Part shown: in pieces, positions 14,708-22,945 of the stretch
Numbering within the stretch: position 1 is the stretch's first letter
Layout: the number at the start of each line of letters is the position of its first letter
From: Bacillota bacterium
GTDB taxonomy: Bacteria > Bacillota_I > Bacilli_A > Erysipelotrichales > Erysipelotrichaceae
Assembly: GCA_023388995.1 (NCBI GenBank)
Contig: JAEWFD010000016.1
Coordinates: 1-44,236, forward strand
Direction of reading: 5' to 3'
DNA length: 44,236 nucleotides
Translations under genes and position numbers: made by a program
Notes under the pieces: model-generated
Database searches by the model: none
The model's input: only the letters and a program-made list of their open reading frames with translations
Told to the model about the DNA's origin: nothing

Positions 14708-16147
14708 ATGAACAATCAAGAATTACTTTCAAGAATTGTCAAACAAGTTGGGGGGAAGGAGAACATCAGAACAGCAACGCATTGCATGACGCGCTTGCGG
14801 CTCAAGCTGCATGACAGTACCGTAGTTGTTGTGGATGAATTAAAGGGGATAGAAGGTGTTTTGGGAGTTGTACAGGATGAAACATTACAAATTGTAGTTG
14901 GTCCGGGAAAATCAAAAAAGCTATGTGATCTTTTAATTGAGAGCTATGGCGTTGCGGAAGGAAGCTTGGACTGGGAACAGCAAAAGAAAGAAGTAAAAGC
15001 AAATCAAAAGCAAACCGCACTCAAAAAAGTTGCCCGCCTTATTTCCAACATTTTTATTCCGCTTATTCCGGCTATCATTGCAGCAGGATTATTAACGGGC
15101 TTTGCCAACTTGATTGGCCAGTTTCAAAATCAAGGAGTAATTTCAGCTGACCCAACTAGTTTATGGACATTGGTTCGATTGGTATTTTCTTTATTGGGTA
15201 CTTCATTTTTAGGTTATTTTTCTATTTATGCCGGTATTAATGCAGCCAAGCAATTCGGAGCAACAGAAGCTCTAGGAGGAATGATCGGGGCTTTATCTAT
15301 TGCTGCTGGTGTCATTGATATCTCCAAGTTTTTCAACTGGTATAACATTGATATACCGGGGAATTCGCTGCTTACAACCGGAAAAGGCGGTTTGATCGGT
15401 GTCATTTTCGGGGTTTGGCTGTTGTCAGTAATTGAAAAGAAGCTGCGTAAAATTATTCCGGATTCTTTAGATATGATTGCAACTCCGGTACTTTCTATCT
15501 TAATTACCGGTATTCTGTTTGTTCTTGTTGTTATGCCTGCATCGGGAGTTGTTTCTGATGGGGTCAATACGTTCCTGAATTTCTTTGCCAACTCACCAAA
15601 TCAACTGGTAAGAATTATAACGGGTTATATTGTAGCTGCTACCTTCTTGCCGCTGGTATTATTTGGATTGCATCATGGTGTTGTTGCTATTTATGCTGTA
15701 CAACTTGAAAAACTTGGCGGAGTTACGCTGTCAGCAGTAACAACGCAAGCTGGAGCAGGTCAGGTTGGGGCTGCAATCGCGATTTATTTCAAAGCAAAGA
15801 AAATGCGTCACACTGCATTAAAAGAAGCTGTTTTGGCAGGGCTTCCTTCAGGTTTCCTTGGCATCAGTGAGCCATTGATGTATGGTGTCACATTGCCAAT
15901 CGGGAAAGCTTTTGTTACTGCCGGACTGGGCGCCGGATTTGGTGGTGCCTTCATTATGGCTATGAATGTTATGGCGGTTTCTTGGGGTCCTACCGGACTT
16001 GTGGCAGCACCGCTGATGGTAGCTGGACCGAATGGTGCGATGGGTATTGTCTATTTCTTATGCGGATTATGTATTTCTTACATTATGGGCTTTATTATGA
16101 CATATCTGTTTGTAACAGAAGCGGACATTGCCAATCTAATGCGCTAA
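14708..16147 (+). CDS. PTS sugar transporter subunit EIIBC, glucose/beta-glucoside superfamily
   Basis: A 479-residue EIIBC. The N-terminal EIIB domain (1-80) holds the phosphocysteine C26 in THCMTRLRL. The EIIC domain (about 105-470) has about ten helices, with IIPAIIAAGLLTGF, the GxHHG-type loop FGLHHGVVAIYA and the substrate motif SGFLGISEPLMYGV. It imports and phosphorylates a sugar or glycoside. No EIIA is fused; a separate Crr-like EIIA is encoded at the end of the operon. The ATG at 14708 follows AAGGAGG (14694-14700); an upstream start at 14687 lies before that site. With the GH1 enzyme and antiterminator it is most like a beta-glucoside system, but MurP- and TreB-like substrates cannot be excluded. 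Confidence 0.88.
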   Translation: MNNQELLSRIVKQVGGKENIRTATHCMTRLRLKLHDSTVVVVDELKGIEGVLGVVQDETLQIVVGPGKSKKLCDLLIESYGVAEGSLDWEQQKKEVKANQKQTALKKVARLISNIFIPLIPAIIAAGLLTGFANLIGQFQNQGVISADPTSLWTLVRLVFSLLGTSFLGYFSIYAGINAAKQFGATEALGGMIGALSIAAGVIDISKFFNWYNIDIPGNSLLTTGKGGLIGVIFGVWLLSVIEKKLRKIIPDSLDMIATPVLSILITGILFVLVVMPASGVVSDGVNTFLNFFANSPNQLVRIITGYIVAATFLPLVLFGLHHGVVAIYAVQLEKLGGVTLSAVTTQAGAGQVGAAIAIYFKAKKMRHTALKEAVLAGLPSGFLGISEPLMYGVTLPIGKAFVTAGLGAGFGGAFIMAMNVMAVSWGPTGLVAAPLMVAGPNGAMGIVYFLCGLCISYIMGFIMTYLFVTEADIANLMR

Positions 16148-16178
16148 TAGTTTTATTTCATGAAAGTTGAGGATTGTT

Positions 16179-16958
16179 ATGAAGTATAAAACAATTGTAT
16201 ATGGAGCAACTTTGAAAGGTCTTGGGATTGCCTGCCGCAATCCCAAGGACACTTTGATTTTAGAGCCCTCCGGCATGGTTGGACATGAATTTGCCAGCGC
16301 TTTGCGCTTTTGCAAGATAGCTGGTCAATTGCCGGAAGAAGCATTTGGAGCAGACTTATACAAGGAATTAATGAATAGGAATGCTGTTGCACAAAATATC
16401 GTATATGTCCCGGTAATACCGGCAATTTTGATGAATTTGATGAAGCAATATGAATTGAATATAGCCTTTTCGTCAGTCTTGATTTCAAAACAAGCACGCA
16501 TGAATGAAATCGCGATAACGACGCTATTTCATCATCAATATGTTGAATATGAATGTGAGCAGTTTATCGATACAACAACTGATTTTGCGAAAATGGAGCA
16601 GTATGATATTCCTTACTTTGCAAACATTGCTGCGTTGCTTTATGATGCTGCTTGTGACCGGCAGCTGCATGCACCAAATTTGACAAGAATTGCAGATCGT
16701 CCGCTTTATGTACTGCGTCTGGCTGTTGATGCTCATCAATCTTTTGATACCTACAGGCATCTGATTATGGAACATGTACGACAATTGCAACAAACTCATC
16801 CGGGGATCAAGTTGCTGCATATTGCAGATACCTTAGATGTGGCAGCTCATGCTAAAGCACAATTGATTCATGAAGAACTGGGTATTTATGCACCTTCCTG
16901 CCTCAGCAGCAACCTGTTTGATGCCATTGCCGAAGGTATGCTGATAGGAGGAATGTAA
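16179..16958 (+). CDS. Unknown protein of the PTS operon, possible dinucleotide-binding fold partner of the flavoprotein
   Basis: A 259-residue protein I do not recognise. It begins MKYKTIVYGATLKGLGIA, which looks like a beta-alpha-beta nucleotide-binding start (hydrophobic strand, then GATxxGxG) although the classical GxGxxG is imperfect, and is followed by DTLILEPSGMVGHEF, similar to the second strand of flavoprotein Rossmann folds. The rest is predicted soluble and mixed alpha/beta; no membrane segment or signal peptide is seen. The ATG at 16179 follows TTGAGGAT. It ends 1 bp before the FAD oxidoreductase gene, so a two-protein complex or a split flavoenzyme is a fair guess. No reaction can be assigned. 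Confidence 0.6.
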   Translation: MKYKTIVYGATLKGLGIACRNPKDTLILEPSGMVGHEFASALRFCKIAGQLPEEAFGADLYKELMNRNAVAQNIVYVPVIPAILMNLMKQYELNIAFSSVLISKQARMNEIAITTLFHHQYVEYECEQFIDTTTDFAKMEQYDIPYFANIAALLYDAACDRQLHAPNLTRIADRPLYVLRLAVDAHQSFDTYRHLIMEHVRQLQQTHPGIKLLHIADTLDVAAHAKAQLIHEELGIYAPSCLSSNLFDAIAEGMLIGGM

Positions 16959-16959
16959 C

Positions 16960-18825
16960 ATGATCCTGGCAACAATGAAACAAAGCGTTCGTCATTTGCA
17001 AGAAAGTGAACAGCACTTTACGACAGAATATGATGCAATTATCGTTGGGGGAGGCACTGCAGCGGTAATCACAGCACTATCTTTGGCAGAGCAGGAGTAC
17101 AAAATATTACTGATCGAGCCATTGAGCAAGCTTGGAGGAACATTGACGCATAGTGTATTTGGTTATTATTTTGGTGCAGCAGGTGGTTATTATGAAGAAA
17201 TAGACAAGAAGGTGAAACTGCTGGAGCAGCAGCCCTATTTAATTGCCGCAACAGAATCCTACCTGTTCAATCCCCTTGCCCGTGCTTATGTATATGAACA
17301 AGAATTGCGAAAGGCAGCTGTCGATATTGTTTTCCATGCTCGTATTGAAGGCGTATTTTTGCAGCAGGAGTCTGTAGTCGGAATTCGCTATTGGCATGAA
17401 GGAAAACTGGTCACTGCTGGCTGCCGGTTTCTAGTTGATGGAACAGCAGAAGCATATGCTGCGGAATTAGCAGGTGCAAAGGTGGAGCATGGACGCATGT
17501 TCGATCAAGCAACCCAGCCGTTCTCCCAAACAGCCACTTATTTTGACTATGATAAGCTTACCATTACGGTAAACAACATAGACTCGGGTTATATCAAACA
17601 GCATGACAAAACTGATTATGCTGAAAAAATAATAACAGCCAATCAAGGAAAGCAGCTGTTGAAGGAAAACTATAATGACGGATCTGCCATGCTCTTTTTA
17701 TCGCCTTTGCTCGGTCTTCGGGAAGGAAGCTGCATTGTAGGTATCGAACAATTGAAGTTTGAAGATATGATTTACGGCAAAGAAACAGAGAAGCCCTTAT
17801 TCTACACCTATTCCCATGTTGATAACCATGGAAAAGATATTGCGTTTGAAAGTCAAGCACAAAATGACTGGATGACAGCAATGAATCTTTGGTCCATCTC
17901 GTTTTCAGCAGGGATATCACTAGGAATGCTTTTGCCGCAGGGAGTAAGTAACTGCATTGTGGCAGGACGCCATTTCAGCAGAGATCACGATATGCGAGCG
18001 CATTCCCGCATGAATCGCGATATGCAGAAATTAGGGGAAGCCGCTGCAGCAGTGATTCTGGAAGCAGACCGGCAGCAATGCAACCTTGCAGCAGTTGATT
18101 ATCAGGCGGTGCAAACACGTTTGCAGCAAACAAATTGCTTGAATGAAGCGAACCATGTTGGTACGACAGATATTTTTTCCAATACCATTCGTGAACTTAA
18201 AACGCCATATCCACGTACGGTTGACGAGATTAAAAATCTGCTTTGCACTGAAAAGCCCGGTCTTGGCATTCTAGCGGCTATTCGCTTGCAGTTAGACAAA
18301 GAACTACGTCAGTGGTTTCTGGAAGAAGATGAAGAATTGCAATTTAACAGTGCAGCAGCATTGGCATTGCTTGATTGTGAGGATGGCGCAGAAATCTTGC
18401 TGAAAACAGCGGTCAGCCATTCCGGCAAACGGTTTAAAACGAGCAGGAAATACAATATGCCACGCGGAGTAACTGCCATTTACCTATTAGGAAGACTTGG
18501 CTATTTGCCGGCATTGCCAGGTTTGCTTGCGTTGCTCAGGAATCATGAAGTGTTAAAGCAAGATACTGTTGTGTTTGATGATTTGATCGCGAACATGGAG
18601 GACTACCGTTTCCAATATATCAGCCACTTGCTGCGGGCACTTGCACATATCGTTCAAAAACATCCTGCAGTCAAAGCAGAAGTCGCAAATGTAATTTGGC
18701 AAGTACTTGAAAGCAGTTCATTTACTCTCAAAATATCATTGAAAGTTAGCGGAACAGCAGAAAAAAATCAATTTGATATGACAGCAAGGGTTAAAGAGTA
18801 TGCAGCCTGCTGTTTCGGATTATGA
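16960..18825 (+). CDS. FAD-dependent oxidoreductase (FAD_oxidored-like)
   Basis: A 621-residue flavoprotein. Residues about 25-60 hold a classic FAD-binding motif, AIIVGGGTAAVITALSLAE, ending in LLIEPLSKLGGTLTHS. A second conserved segment, NCIVAGRHFSRDHDMRAHSRM near residue 330, matches the C-terminal FAD-contact region of FAD_oxidored proteins. After it come helical repeats (about 430-560: LALLDCEDGAEILLKTAV, AIYLLGRLGYLPALPGLLALL) that resemble HEAT-type repeats. It belongs to a family of soluble oxidoreductases often found near carbohydrate genes, whose substrates are mostly unknown. Here it sits between a PTS permease and a phospho-glucosidase, which suggests it oxidises the incoming glycoside or its aglycone. 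ATG 16960 follows ATAGGAGGAATG. Confidence 0.8.
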   Translation: MILATMKQSVRHLQESEQHFTTEYDAIIVGGGTAAVITALSLAEQEYKILLIEPLSKLGGTLTHSVFGYYFGAAGGYYEEIDKKVKLLEQQPYLIAATESYLFNPLARAYVYEQELRKAAVDIVFHARIEGVFLQQESVVGIRYWHEGKLVTAGCRFLVDGTAEAYAAELAGAKVEHGRMFDQATQPFSQTATYFDYDKLTITVNNIDSGYIKQHDKTDYAEKIITANQGKQLLKENYNDGSAMLFLSPLLGLREGSCIVGIEQLKFEDMIYGKETEKPLFYTYSHVDNHGKDIAFESQAQNDWMTAMNLWSISFSAGISLGMLLPQGVSNCIVAGRHFSRDHDMRAHSRMNRDMQKLGEAAAAVILEADRQQCNLAAVDYQAVQTRLQQTNCLNEANHVGTTDIFSNTIRELKTPYPRTVDEIKNLLCTEKPGLGILAAIRLQLDKELRQWFLEEDEELQFNSAAALALLDCEDGAEILLKTAVSHSGKRFKTSRKYNMPRGVTAIYLLGRLGYLPALPGLLALLRNHEVLKQDTVVFDDLIANMEDYRFQYISHLLRALAHIVQKHPAVKAEVANVIWQVLESSSFTLKISLKVSGTAEKNQFDMTARVKEYAACCFGL

Positions 18826-18898
18826 TACAATTGCAGTATTGTTAAGTTAGTAAAAAGGTATTTATGCAAGCACTTGGTTTGTGCGCAAAGGGAAAACA

Positions 18899-19741
18899 AT
18901 GATGAAGATCACCGGCAAGAATTACAAAATAAAGAAGATACTGAATAACAGCTCATTGATTGTGAATGATCATTTTCATGAGGTTGTATTAATTGGCAAA
19001 GGAATGGCATTTGGTTTGCGGTCTGATGGAATATTACCGAAAGGCACCCGCTATGAACAAAAATACCAATCAAGCAATGGAGTAAATCAATTTAGTACGC
19101 TAATCAGCGGATATAGTGACTTAACAATTCAACTGGTGATGGATACCATTCAACTGATTGTTTCCCTGGATACCTCGGAATTTAAGAATAATGATCTGCT
19201 ATCTATCTCAGATCATCTGGCAGCAGCATTTACCCGTATACAAAATGGGGAGGCTATAAAATCATTTTTCAGTTTTGAGACAAAAGCGTTGTATCCGGAG
19301 TCTTATGAAAAAGCCTTGCGGATTGCAGCTGTTATCAATGAACGCTATACTTTTGTAATCCCGGAGGCTGAGATCAGCTATATTGCATTGCACATCCAGA
19401 ATTTGAACTCTGACGCTGCAAAACGAAATGTTGAGCTGCTTGCAGCCATTATTGATGATGTTTATGAATTGCTGGCGATCCAATATCAAGTAAATGTGCA
19501 AGAAAATAACAATTACCTGCGTTTTTTGACCCACCTGCGCTTCTTGATTGAAGGTACATTGAATTATAAAACGGCTCTAGATCAGGAAGTAAATGATTTG
19601 TTGATGCGGACTTATCCGAATCACGCAATCGTTGCCCGGAAAATTATTGAAATCGTTGAATCACATCTGCATGTTTTGTTATCGCAAAAAGAAGTGTATT
19701 ACATTTTAATTCATCTGGTGAATGTCAGTCAAGTTATATAA
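18899..19741 (+). CDS. LicT/BglG-family transcriptional antiterminator
   Basis: A 280-residue antiterminator. An N-terminal CAT RNA-binding domain (1-56; NNSSLIVNDHFHEVVLIGKGMAFG) is followed by two PTS regulation domains. PRD1 (about 65-170) has conserved histidines in SDHL and ALHIQN, and PRD2 (about 175-280) in FLTHLRFL and ILIHLVN. Such proteins bind a RAT hairpin and prevent termination when the cognate EII is busy with substrate. The leader terminator before the EIIBC gene is the obvious target. The ATG at 18899 follows AAAGGG and an ATG at 18902 is equally possible; the GTG at 18881 is too far upstream. The preceding 74-bp gap has a small GCAC/GTGC hairpin but no clear promoter. Confidence 0.9.
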   Translation: MMKITGKNYKIKKILNNSSLIVNDHFHEVVLIGKGMAFGLRSDGILPKGTRYEQKYQSSNGVNQFSTLISGYSDLTIQLVMDTIQLIVSLDTSEFKNNDLLSISDHLAAAFTRIQNGEAIKSFFSFETKALYPESYEKALRIAAVINERYTFVIPEAEISYIALHIQNLNSDAAKRNVELLAAIIDDVYELLAIQYQVNVQENNNYLRFLTHLRFLIEGTLNYKTALDQEVNDLLMRTYPNHAIVARKIIEIVESHLHVLLSQKEVYYILIHLVNVSQVI

Positions 19742-19772
19742 CAGCTTTGAATAAAAAAACAAGGAGAAGTAT

Positions 19773-21278
19773 ATGGCATTTAGAGAAGACTTTTTGTGGG
19801 GTGGCGCTACTGCCGCAAACCAATGTGAGGGCGGCTATTTAGAAGGTGGCAGAGGGTTGGCAACTGGTGATGTTCTGCCAATTGGAGCAGAACGGTCTGC
19901 TGTAATGCAAGGCGAGCAACAGCCGTGCAAAGTTCTGCATGAGGCACATTACCCGGCGCGGGAAGCGATCCACCATTATTGGCAATATAAAGAAGATATC
20001 AAGCTGTTTGCGGAAATGGGCTTTCGTGTTTACCGGCTGAGCATTAGCTGGAGCAGAATTTTTCCAAATGGAGATGAAGCAGAGCCAAATGAAGATGGAT
20101 TGACTTTTTATGAGGAAGTATTTCGAGAATGTCTTCACTATCAAATAGAGCCGCTGGTAACCATTGCTCATTTTGATTGTCCGCTGCATCTGGTTGAAAC
20201 TTATGGTGGCTGGAGCAATCGCAAGCTGATTGCTTTTTATGAACAGCTATGTAAAGTGCTCTTTGCACGCTATCAGGGACTTGTTCGACACTGGCTGACA
20301 TTCAACGAAATTAATATGATTCTTCATGCACCGTTTATTGGCGGCGGTATTGTATTCCAAGAAGGCGAAGAGCGAAAGAAACGCTGTTACCAGGCAATTC
20401 ACCATCAGCTGGTAGCCAGTGCTTTGGCAACAAAATGGGCACATGAAATCGATCCTGAAAATAAAGTTGGCTGCATGTTTGCGGCAGGGGCAACTTACCC
20501 CTACAGCTGCAAGCCTCTTGATGTATGGGAAGCAATGAAAGCAGATCGCATGAACTATTTTTTTGTTGATGTGCAAGCTCTTGGTCAGTATCCGCATTAT
20601 ATCATGCACCAGCTGCGCGAAAACCAGATTTTGCCGGAAATGGAAGATGGCGACGAGCAGGTGTTAAAAGAGAATACGGTGGACTTCATTTCTTTTTCTT
20701 ATTATGCTAGCAGAACAGTTGCATTTGAGCGTACGGAAACACCAAAGACCGGAGGAAATTTGTTTGATTCACTGATGAATCCTTATCTAGACCAAAGCGA
20801 TTGGGGTTGGCAAATCGATCCATTGGGGTTAAGAATCACGCTGAATGCAATCTATGACCGCTATCGGAAACCACTGTTTATCGTCGAAAATGGTCTAGGT
20901 GCCAAAGACGAACGCAATGCATGGGGCGGGATCGATGATGATTATCGGATCGCGTATCTGCGCGAGCATATTGCTGCTATGAAAGCAGCGGTGGAAGAAG
21001 ATGGTGTGAATTTGCTTGGTTATACAACATGGGGACCGATTGATCTGGTGAGTGCCGGAACAGGAGAGATGGAAAAACGCTATGGCTTTATTTATGTTGA
21101 TTGCAACAATCATGGTCAAGGTACATTTCAAAGAATTCGGAAAAAATCATTTTACTGGTATCAGCAAGTAATTTCTTCAAATGGAGAAGCACTTACTGCT
21201 GATTTTGATTATAAGTTGGCAAGCAGCAAATGGAGGACGGAAGATGTTTCAACGATGGAAAAAGAAAGCAAAAAATGA
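19773..21278 (+). CDS. 6-phospho-beta-glucosidase, glycoside hydrolase family 1
   Basis: A 501-residue GH1 enzyme that cleaves 6-phosphorylated beta-glucosides delivered by a PTS. The acid/base is E179 in WLTFNEIN and the nucleophile E372 in FIVENGLG. The phosphate-binding region EMEKRYGFIYVD and the HYPAREAIHHYWQYKEDIKLFAEMGF segment are typical of 6-phospho-beta-glucosidases (BglA/BglH/AscB type). The start follows AAGGAG. Length is slightly above the usual 470-480 because of a C-terminal tail (about 480-501) that overlaps the EIIA gene by 35 bp. The natural aglycone is unknown; the flavoprotein in the same operon hints at an unusual one. Confidence 0.92.
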   Translation: MAFREDFLWGGATAANQCEGGYLEGGRGLATGDVLPIGAERSAVMQGEQQPCKVLHEAHYPAREAIHHYWQYKEDIKLFAEMGFRVYRLSISWSRIFPNGDEAEPNEDGLTFYEEVFRECLHYQIEPLVTIAHFDCPLHLVETYGGWSNRKLIAFYEQLCKVLFARYQGLVRHWLTFNEINMILHAPFIGGGIVFQEGEERKKRCYQAIHHQLVASALATKWAHEIDPENKVGCMFAAGATYPYSCKPLDVWEAMKADRMNYFFVDVQALGQYPHYIMHQLRENQILPEMEDGDEQVLKENTVDFISFSYYASRTVAFERTETPKTGGNLFDSLMNPYLDQSDWGWQIDPLGLRITLNAIYDRYRKPLFIVENGLGAKDERNAWGGIDDDYRIAYLREHIAAMKAAVEEDGVNLLGYTTWGPIDLVSAGTGEMEKRYGFIYVDCNNHGQGTFQRIRKKSFYWYQQVISSNGEALTADFDYKLASSKWRTEDVSTMEKESKK

Positions 21279-21726
21279 GGTATTTAGAAATATCGCATCT
21301 GGAAAAGTGCTATCTTTAGATAACATGCCTGATAAAGTTTTTTCGCAGCGAATGATGGGGGATGGTTATGCGCTGGAACCATTGAATGAAACAATTTATG
21401 CACCCTCTTCAGGTACAATGACAGCAGTATTTCCAACAGGCCATGCATATGGAATTGTGACCGCTGAAGGACTCGAAATTTTAATTCATCTTGGTGTTGA
21501 TACTGTGCAGTTGCAAGGCAAAGGATTTGTTTCTTATGTGAAACAAGGTGATGCAGTGAAACAAGGTGACCGTTTAGCAACAATGGATTTGAATTATATT
21601 AAGGAACAAGGGAAATCTACGTTATCTGCGATACTTTTCACATCAGGTGAAAAGATTGTGTTATTGAAGGAGAATGAGTTTGTGGATCAAAATACAGAAC
21701 AGATTTTTGCCTTTATTGCAGAGTGA
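21244..21726 (+). CDS. PTS EIIA component, glucose (Crr) type
   Basis: A 160-residue EIIA of the glucose superfamily, the phosphocarrier between HPr and EIIB. The phosphorylated histidine is H82 in EILIHLGVDTVQLQGKGF, and the partner histidine is H67 in PTGHAYGIV. The APSSGTMTAVFP start of the fold is intact. ATG 21244 is preceded by GGAGGACGG; a longer in-frame start at 21181 lies deep in the GH1 gene and is rejected. It starts 35 bp inside the GH1 gene, so the two are translationally coupled. It supplies the domain that is missing from the EIIBC at the head of the operon. Confidence 0.93.
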   Translation: MFQRWKKKAKNEVFRNIASGKVLSLDNMPDKVFSQRMMGDGYALEPLNETIYAPSSGTMTAVFPTGHAYGIVTAEGLEILIHLGVDTVQLQGKGFVSYVKQGDAVKQGDRLATMDLNYIKEQGKSTLSAILFTSGEKIVLLKENEFVDQNTEQIFAFIAE

Positions 21727-21734
21727 ATGTTATG

Positions 21735-21769
21735 AGCAGTGGTAATCTGCAGATTATGCTGCTTTTTTG
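21735..21769 (+). terminator. Intrinsic terminator of the PTS operon
   Basis: AGCAG (21735-21739) with CTGCT (21759-21763) and an inner GTAATC/GATTAT stem form a hairpin with loop TGCA, followed by a run of five T. Confidence 0.8.
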
Positions 21770-21873
21770 TGTATATTTCAATTTTCAAATTACTATTTGG
21801 TGACAAGATAGGAAATGCTTGACATGCTTCATTATTTCACTTAGTTTATTAGTATAAGGACGGAAGATATACT

Positions 21874-22608
21874 ATGAAAATAGATCACTTAGTTGTAAAT
21901 GTCGATAAGAAATATCAAGCAGACAAAGATGTGATAGAAAATATCAGACAGTCAGCCATTCCTTACGAGCCATCATGGGGAAAAGGAACAAAAGGTTTCA
22001 AGGCATCGAACATTTGGATTGGCAATGAATATTTTGAGATGATCAGAATTCTTAAAACCGATGGCGGAGGGTGGATACCTGATTGGACAAAACTATACAA
22101 TCAAGGGCACAGAGGAATGATTTGCTTAATGCTGGACGTTGAAGATATTGACAAAGAATATCAACGCTTGCTGCAGGTAAATATCAAAAGCAGCAAGCCG
22201 GAATGGTTGGAATTCAAGTGGTTTTTTAACTTGCTGACAAGAAGAATGCCATGGCAGAACTGTTATTTGCCGTTTTTTGAGGGTGTTCCTTTTCAATTGG
22301 GGCTTCAGCAGATGAAGGATCAAAAAGCCCGCGATTTCATGAGTGCATATATGGTTCCAAATACAAGAGATACTGGTATCACCGGAATAAAAAGTATTGC
22401 GATGAGCGGACCCTTTACAGATCGGGATTTCAAATTGATAGCAAATATATTTCCGCATCATGTTGTTTCCGGATCAAATACGATCCAAGTCCAGTTAGAC
22501 AATGATCAGAAATTAAGTTTTACCAGATCTGATGCATATACGGTTGAGGTCGAAACTGATTCCGATAAACAAATAGGATTGCAGATTGAAACAGTGACGC
22601 TAAAATAA
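21874..22608 (+). CDS. VOC-superfamily (glyoxalase-like) protein
   Basis: A 244-residue protein whose first residues, MKIDHLVVNVD, are the usual first strand of a vicinal-oxygen-chelate module; HLV supplies the first metal-ligand histidine. NIWIGNEYFEMIRI and GHRGMICLMLDVEDIDKEY follow the order of secondary structure in Glyoxalase_3-like proteins. The second half is less regular. A metal-dependent lyase, isomerase or resistance role is possible but the substrate is unknown. The gene stands alone with a modest ribosome binding site (GGACGGAAG). Confidence 0.7.
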   Translation: MKIDHLVVNVDKKYQADKDVIENIRQSAIPYEPSWGKGTKGFKASNIWIGNEYFEMIRILKTDGGGWIPDWTKLYNQGHRGMICLMLDVEDIDKEYQRLLQVNIKSSKPEWLEFKWFFNLLTRRMPWQNCYLPFFEGVPFQLGLQQMKDQKARDFMSAYMVPNTRDTGITGIKSIAMSGPFTDRDFKLIANIFPHHVVSGSNTIQVQLDNDQKLSFTRSDAYTVEVETDSDKQIGLQIETVTLK

Positions 22609-22620
22609 TTCATTAATTTC

Positions 22621-22649
22621 TTAAGAAATCATCTTTCACATGCTATAAT
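22621..22649 (+). promoter_or_regulatory. Extended -10 promoter of the small coiled-coil gene
   Basis: TGCTATAAT (22641-22649) is a full extended -10 element; TTAAGA (22621-22626) stands at a 17-bp spacing. It lies about 30 bp before the ATG at 22679, which is preceded by AAGGAGAG. Confidence 0.6.
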
Positions 22650-22678
22650 AAGCACCCCGAACAAAGAAGGAGAGCATA

Positions 22679-22882
22679 ATGAACTATTCGTCAGTGCAGC
22701 TGCAAGAAGCAAAGCGTCAAATTGAGTCAACGATCCATAAATTAAAAGAAACCATTATAACATTGGAAGCAAAGGAAAATGTGCATCGATATAAGTCACA
22801 AATTACTCTTGCGAAAAGAAGAATTGAGGCCTTTGAGATATCTCTATTCTTAATTGAAAAGGAAATGAATCTTATATTGTAG
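22679..22882 (+). CDS. Small coiled-coil protein of unknown function
   Basis: A 67-residue protein, highly charged and almost entirely predicted helix, with heptad-like spacing across residues 5-63 (QLQEAKRQIESTIHKLKETI and TLAKRRIEAFEISLFLIEKE). There is no signal peptide or membrane segment. A clear ribosome binding site, an extended -10 promoter and a strong terminator directly after it argue that the short frame is a real, independently expressed gene. I do not recognise the family. A two-helix hairpin that dimerises is the simplest structural expectation. Confidence 0.65.
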   Translation: MNYSSVQLQEAKRQIESTIHKLKETIITLEAKENVHRYKSQITLAKRRIEAFEISLFLIEKEMNLIL

Positions 22883-22896
22883 TATCCAATAGTGAT

Positions 22897-22935
22897 AAAG
22901 CAAAGCCTCTCAGTGATGGGAGGCTTTGCTTTGTT
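22897..22935. terminator. Strong bidirectional terminator between the coiled-coil gene and mtlD
   Basis: AAAGCAAAGCCTC (22897-22909) pairs perfectly over 13 bp with GAGGCTTTGCTTT (22920-22932) around a 10-nt loop. It separates convergent genes. Confidence 0.9.
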
Positions 22936-22945
22936 GGGGGGATTC

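Noticed and set aside
14708..16147. N-acetylmuramic acid transporter MurP
   Set aside because: The EIIBC layout without EIIA would fit, but there is no MurQ etherase; GH1, antiterminator and a local EIIA favour a beta-glucoside.
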